A model generated the notes under the pieces. The model had not been told where the DNA came from. It was given only the letters and a program-made list of their open reading frames with translations, and made no database searches. Positions 60,689 to 64,000 of a stretch of DNA of 64,000 bases are shown piece by piece. The DNA comes from Neorhizobium tomejilense (GTDB lineage Bacteria > Pseudomonadota > Alphaproteobacteria > Rhizobiales > Rhizobiaceae): NCBI GenBank assembly GCA_002968845.1, contig PVBG01000006.1, positions 62,001 to 126,000 of the forward strand. Reading direction: 5' to 3'. The stretch's first letter is position 1. Each line of letters begins with the position of its first letter. The translations under genes and the position numbers were made by a program.

Positions 60689-61483
60689 ATGACTGCAGTC
60701 CTTTCATTGACATCGGCAAGCAGCGATCTGCTCTATTACTTCGAAGAGGTGTGGAGTGCCGGTTTTGCTCCGTACAATGGCAACGGTGCGTTTGATAATC
60801 CGACCAGCTCGACCCATACCAATTGGGGTGCGGGCAATACCGCCGACTACGGTGTGGTTCTTGAGGGGAGCCCTCTCGACTACGCGCAGGGCGGGCTGGC
60901 GGGTACCAATGATCTCGACACGATGGAGTTTGGTACGGGCTACAGCTATAATACCGCATCAGGGTCGAGCTTGACCGGCGTCGATCTGTCGATCGATTTC
61001 GGCGGCGCCGCGCCAACCGGCACCTTCAATGAAGCGATTTACTCGCTCTCACACGGCGGCGCTCTCGAAGGCGGTACCTTCTTCGGCCAGTCCTTTGACG
61101 GGCTATACGACTATTTCGCGGAAGTCGGAACCGCACAGAACGGAACTTCCAGCGCGGATGCGCTTTACAGTTTTGAAGGCAATGATGTCCTCACGGGCAA
61201 TGGCGGGCTCGACTCGTTCATCTTCGACCTCAGCGGCGCTGGCTTGCTCGATACGGCATTCTCGGTCATCGGCGACGACACGATCGCCGATTTCAACTAT
61301 GCCGCAGGTGAGGGGATCGTCATCGGGTTGAACAATGCAGCCTACGACACCTATGCCGAAATCATCGCGGCGACATCTAACACAGCATCCGGCGCGGTGA
61401 TCGATCTCGGTTCCTATGGATCGATCACGTTGACGGGAGTGACGGTCGCAAACCTGTCCGCCTCGAATTTCGAATTCGTCTAA
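60689..61483 (+). CDS. hasA: HasA-like hemophore with RTX-like C-terminal secretion module
   Basis: A 264-aa extracellular haem-binding candidate without a Sec signal. The first ~165 residues recall HasA: a short beta start, a loop with His43 (THTNW), YGVVLEGSPLDYAQGG with Tyr65 where HasA has its axial Tyr, LDTMEFGTGY, and FNEAIYSLSHGG. Residues ~166-264 (LYSFEGNDVLTGNGGLDSFIFD, GDDTIADFNYAAGEGIVIGL, LSASNFEFV) look like the RTX/M10-type C-terminal export signal of type I substrates. Standard HasA is about 190-205 aa, so this is an enlarged, possibly chimeric version. An AAGGAGA site precedes the ATG and type I secretion genes follow. Confidence 0.7.
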   Translation: MTAVLSLTSASSDLLYYFEEVWSAGFAPYNGNGAFDNPTSSTHTNWGAGNTADYGVVLEGSPLDYAQGGLAGTNDLDTMEFGTGYSYNTASGSSLTGVDLSIDFGGAAPTGTFNEAIYSLSHGGALEGGTFFGQSFDGLYDYFAEVGTAQNGTSSADALYSFEGNDVLTGNGGLDSFIFDLSGAGLLDTAFSVIGDDTIADFNYAAGEGIVIGLNNAAYDTYAEIIAATSNTASGAVIDLGSYGSITLTGVTVANLSASNFEFV

Positions 61484-61495
61484 CGCGGATCAGAC

Positions 61496-63349
61496 ATGTT
61501 TGGCTCATCCAAGCAGGTACCGTCGCAGCCTCGTGCTGCGGCGGTCACCTTCAATCTCAAGCACAGCATTATCGCGATTGCCATGGTAAGCGGGATGATC
61601 AATCTGCTGGCGCTGGCGTCGCCTTTGTTCATGCTGCAGGTCTACGACCGGGTATTGTCGAGCGGCAGCGTGCCGACGCTCGTCGGGCTCGCCGTTCTTG
61701 CGGCGGGACTTTATGCGTTCCAGTCATTGCTCGACATCCTCCGGGCGCGCGTGCTGTTGAGGATCGGCGAGCGGTTTGACGGACAAATGTCCCGCCGCGT
61801 TCATGACGCTATCGTGCGCCTGCCGCTTCTGACGCGGATGCCAGGAGACGGCCTGCAGCCGCTGCGCGATCTCGACAATGTCCGGGGATTTTTGGGCGGC
61901 GGCGGTCCAACGGCATTTTTCGACCTTCCATGGATGCCGCTCTACCTTTGGATCTGCTTCCTGTTCCATGTCTGGATCGGCGTCACCGCCCTCGTCGGCG
62001 CGCTCATCCTGATTTCGCTGACGCTCATCGGCAATGTGCTTTCGCAAAAACCGATCCGCGATACAATTACCCATAACATGGCGCGAAACGGTCTTATGGA
62101 GGCAGCCCGCCGCAATGCCGAGATCGTTCAGGCGCTCGGGCTTGGCAAGCGAATTTCCGCGCGCTGGCAAAGGACGAACACGGAATATCTTGCCGCCAAT
62201 CGCAGAGCCGGCGATGTCGCGGGAGACCTTGGCGGGATATCGAAATCGCTGCGCATGGTGCTGCAATCGGCCATACTCGCGGTCGGCGCCTATCTCGTCA
62301 TCGAACAGGAGGTCACGGCCGGGGTCATGATCGCCAGCTCGATCATGATGGGCCGGGCGCTGGCGCCGGTCGATCTTGCGATTTCCAGCTGGAAACCTTT
62401 CCTGTTGGGGCGACAGAGCTGGGCGCGCATTAAGGCGCTGCTGGCAATGCTGCCGGAAGCCACCTCCTTCATGTCCCTGCCTGCGCCGGAACGCCAACTG
62501 AGCATCGAGGGCGTAACGATCATCCCGCCCGGGGAGAAGAAACCGACCGTTACCAACATCGCGTTCACCGTAGAGGCGGGCAGTGCGCTCGGCATCATCG
62601 GCACCTCGGGTTCGGGAAAATCAACCCTGTCGCGCGCCATCGTCGGCGCCTGGCTGCCGGCCGCCGGAAAAGTCCGGATCGACGGCGCCAGCCTCGAGCA
62701 GTGGGACCGCGAGAGGCTCGGACGTCATATCGGTTACCTCCCGCAAGGCGTCGAGTTGTTCGACGGGACGATCGCCGAAAACATCGCCCGTTTCGAGGAC
62801 GAGCCGGATCCCGCCGCCATTGTCGCGGCGGCCAGGGCGGCCGGCGCCCACGACCTCATCCTTCGCTTCGAGCGCGGTTATGAAACACCCATCGGTGAAG
62901 GCGGATCGGAGCTGTCGGCCGGCCAGCGGCAGCGCATCGGCCTGGCGCGCGCCCTTTACGGCGATCCCTTTCTGGTCGTGCTCGATGAACCGAATGCCAA
63001 TCTGGACGCAGACGGCGAAGCCGCCGTCGTGCGGGCGATCGCCGCAGTGCGCGAGCGAAGAGGTATCGCCATCGTCGTTGCCCATCGTCCAAGCGCCATC
63101 GGCGCCGTTGATCATGTCCTGGTGATGGAAGACGGCCGACAGAAAGCTTTTGGTCCGCGCGACGAGATACTCACCAAGGTCCTGAAAGCGCCCCGGCCAC
63201 CCGCACCGTCCGGCAACTGTTTCTTCTCGGCCCCTTTCGGCATATCGGGCCTGCGGCTGATCGCAAACCCGGCGCTTCCCGCCGCCGAGACTGCGGCTGC
63301 CGGCGGAAAAGATCATGCAGACGAGGAGGAAACCGATGTCCGACCTTGA
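61496..63349 (+). CDS. Type I secretion ABC transporter (HasD/PrtD-like)
   Basis: A 617-aa membrane ATPase. The N-terminal membrane domain (LLALASPLFMLQVYDRVLSSGSVPTLVGLAVLA) belongs to the PrtD/HasD group. The ATPase domain has Walker A IGTSGSGKSTLSRAI, an LPQGVELFDGTIAENIARF Q-loop, signature LSAGQRQRIGLARALYG and Walker B VVLDEPNANLD. The C-terminal tail of about 60 residues is low in homology. It starts 12 bases after the hemophore gene and overlaps the membrane-fusion gene by 14 bases, so it should export the hemophore. Confidence 0.88.
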   Translation: MFGSSKQVPSQPRAAAVTFNLKHSIIAIAMVSGMINLLALASPLFMLQVYDRVLSSGSVPTLVGLAVLAAGLYAFQSLLDILRARVLLRIGERFDGQMSRRVHDAIVRLPLLTRMPGDGLQPLRDLDNVRGFLGGGGPTAFFDLPWMPLYLWICFLFHVWIGVTALVGALILISLTLIGNVLSQKPIRDTITHNMARNGLMEAARRNAEIVQALGLGKRISARWQRTNTEYLAANRRAGDVAGDLGGISKSLRMVLQSAILAVGAYLVIEQEVTAGVMIASSIMMGRALAPVDLAISSWKPFLLGRQSWARIKALLAMLPEATSFMSLPAPERQLSIEGVTIIPPGEKKPTVTNIAFTVEAGSALGIIGTSGSGKSTLSRAIVGAWLPAAGKVRIDGASLEQWDRERLGRHIGYLPQGVELFDGTIAENIARFEDEPDPAAIVAAARAAGAHDLILRFERGYETPIGEGGSELSAGQRQRIGLARALYGDPFLVVLDEPNANLDADGEAAVVRAIAAVRERRGIAIVVAHRPSAIGAVDHVLVMEDGRQKAFGPRDEILTKVLKAPRPPAPSGNCFFSAPFGISGLRLIANPALPAAETAAAGGKDHADEEETDVRP

Positions 63350-64000
63350 CCCGAGCCTTGGTGTCTCCCGCTCCATCCGGCTCCACCTGATCGCCGCCTT
63401 GCTGGCAAGTGCAGCCCTGGTCGGCGGGGCAGGGGCCTGGGCCTCCGTCACCAATCTATCCGGTGCGGTCGTCGCTTCTGGGCATTTCGTCGTCGATTCC
63501 TACGTGAAGAAGGTGCAGCACCCGACCGGCGGTGTGGTCGGCGACATCCGGGTGCACGAAGGGGACGAGGTGAAGGCCGGCGACATCGTCATGCGCCTCG
63601 ATGCGACCCAGACGCGCGCCAATCTCGCCATCGTGACCAAACGTCTGGACGAGCTTGCCGCCCGGCTGGCGCGGCTGGAGGCCGAACGCGACGATCTGGC
63701 GGCGATCGTCTTTCCCGATTGGCTGCGGGCACGTCTCGACAATGCCGATGTCGGCTCGGCGATCCACAGCGAAATCCGGTTGTTCGACTTCCGGACCCAG
63801 TCTCGACAAGGCAAGAAAGCCCAATTGGCCGAACGCATCACCCAGTACGAGCATGAAATTGAAGGCCTCAAGGCTCAGGAAGATGCATACCAGCAGGGGA
63901 TCGAGGTTCTTGCCACGGAGATAGGTTCCCTTACCGCCCTCAGGCAAAAGGGCATCGTCTCGGATCAGCGCTTGAACAGCCTCAAGACGCAGCTTGCAAC
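63336..64000 (+). CDS. HlyD-family membrane-fusion protein of type I secretion, cut by window end
   Basis: The first 221 residues of an adaptor. A short cytoplasmic start and one membrane segment (LIAALLASAALVGGAGAWASV) are followed by VVASGHFVVDSYVKKVQHPTGGVVGDIRVHEGDEVKAGDIVMRLDATQTRANL, the lipoyl half, and then a long coiled coil that continues past base 64000. A GAGGA site lies before the ATG. It is HasE/PrtE-like and would connect the ABC protein to an outer-membrane TolC partner not seen here. Confidence 0.85.
   Translation, partial: MSDLDPSLGVSRSIRLHLIAALLASAALVGGAGAWASVTNLSGAVVASGHFVVDSYVKKVQHPTGGVVGDIRVHEGDEVKAGDIVMRLDATQTRANLAIVTKRLDELAARLARLEAERDDLAAIVFPDWLRARLDNADVGSAIHSEIRLFDFRTQSRQGKKAQLAERITQYEHEIEGLKAQEDAYQQGIEVLATEIGSLTALRQKGIVSDQRLNSLKTQLA

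Noticed and set aside
1..64000. CRISPR arrays, rRNA operons and phage structural genes
   Set aside because: I looked for regularly spaced repeats, rRNA-like conserved blocks and phage modules and saw none.

Overview
The window reads as about 64 kb of an accessory replicon (large plasmid or chromid) or genomic island of an alphaproteobacterium, most likely a Rhizobiaceae relative (Rhizobium/Agrobacterium/Ensifer type). The reasons are the high GC content, dense operons with many ATGA stop/start overlaps, repeated Opp/Dpp-type peptide ABC systems, and two perfect TGA-N9-TCA iron-responsive operators of the kind bound by RirA in rhizobia. I saw no rRNA, tRNA or CRISPR array. Family assignments come from motifs and family knowledge; no database search was run.

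Region by region. (1) 1-6.3 kb looks like sulfur or organosulfur scavenging: an SsuD-like flavin monooxygenase overlapping an amidohydrolase, a divergent Tat-exported peptide-type binding protein, a DszC/SfnB-like acyl-CoA-dehydrogenase-fold flavoprotein and a small alpha/beta hydrolase. (2) 6.6-20.9 kb has a MalT-like LuxR regulator diverging from a long operon. The operon holds two Dpp permeases, a double ATPase, two HyuA-like ATPases, two DUF917 (S-Me-THD-type) proteins, a binding protein and an M19 dipeptidase. The HyuA/DUF917 pairs stand in mirrored order around the binding-protein gene. (3) 21.2-28.3 kb is a hydroxamate-type siderophore uptake operon (TonB receptor, cytoplasmic esterase, FhuC-, FhuD- and double-length FhuB-like proteins) under an iron-responsive operator. 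(4) 28.3-29.6 kb is an insertion-sequence graveyard: an IS5-type remnant and a ~490-bp internally deleted IS481-type element that keeps both inverted ends. (5) 29.6-32.9 kb returns to sulfur or organosulfur genes (SfnB-like and NtaA/DszA-like flavoproteins), a 60-aa small protein with a putative operator like the one at 2.4 kb, and a 1-Cys peroxiredoxin. (6) 33.9-44.2 kb has an IclR regulator diverging from an operon of deacetylase, binding protein, two permeases, an SDR, two ATPases and a leaderless penicillin-acylase-family hydrolase. (7) 44.2-46.3 kb is decayed: a GntR pseudogene with an in-frame stop, an IS6 fragment, a broken MqsRA-like toxin/antitoxin pair whose antitoxin carries an exact 14-bp tandem duplication, and a DUF411 metal protein. 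(8) 46.5-54.8 kb has a LysR-type regulator diverging, across two palindromes, from a six-gene operon: binding protein, fumarase-superfamily lyase, two permeases (one with a large periplasmic insertion) and two ATPases. (9) 54.8-55.9 kb holds decayed efflux genes. (10) 56.1-64 kb is a Has-type haem acquisition cassette: iron-responsive operator, ECF sigma factor, FecR anti-sigma, STN-domain TonB receptor, a HasA-like hemophore with an RTX-like C-terminal module, a type I secretion ABC protein and the start of its membrane-fusion partner, cut by the window end.

Taken together, the window is a nutrient-scavenging island. It has three complete or nearly complete peptide/opine-type uptake-and-catabolism operons, each paired with its own divergent regulator, plus two iron acquisition systems and sulfur-scavenging flavoenzymes, separated by mobile-element debris. 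The most novel candidates are the mirrored HyuA/DUF917 operon, the chimeric hemophore, the permease insertion and the shared putative sulfur-linked operator.
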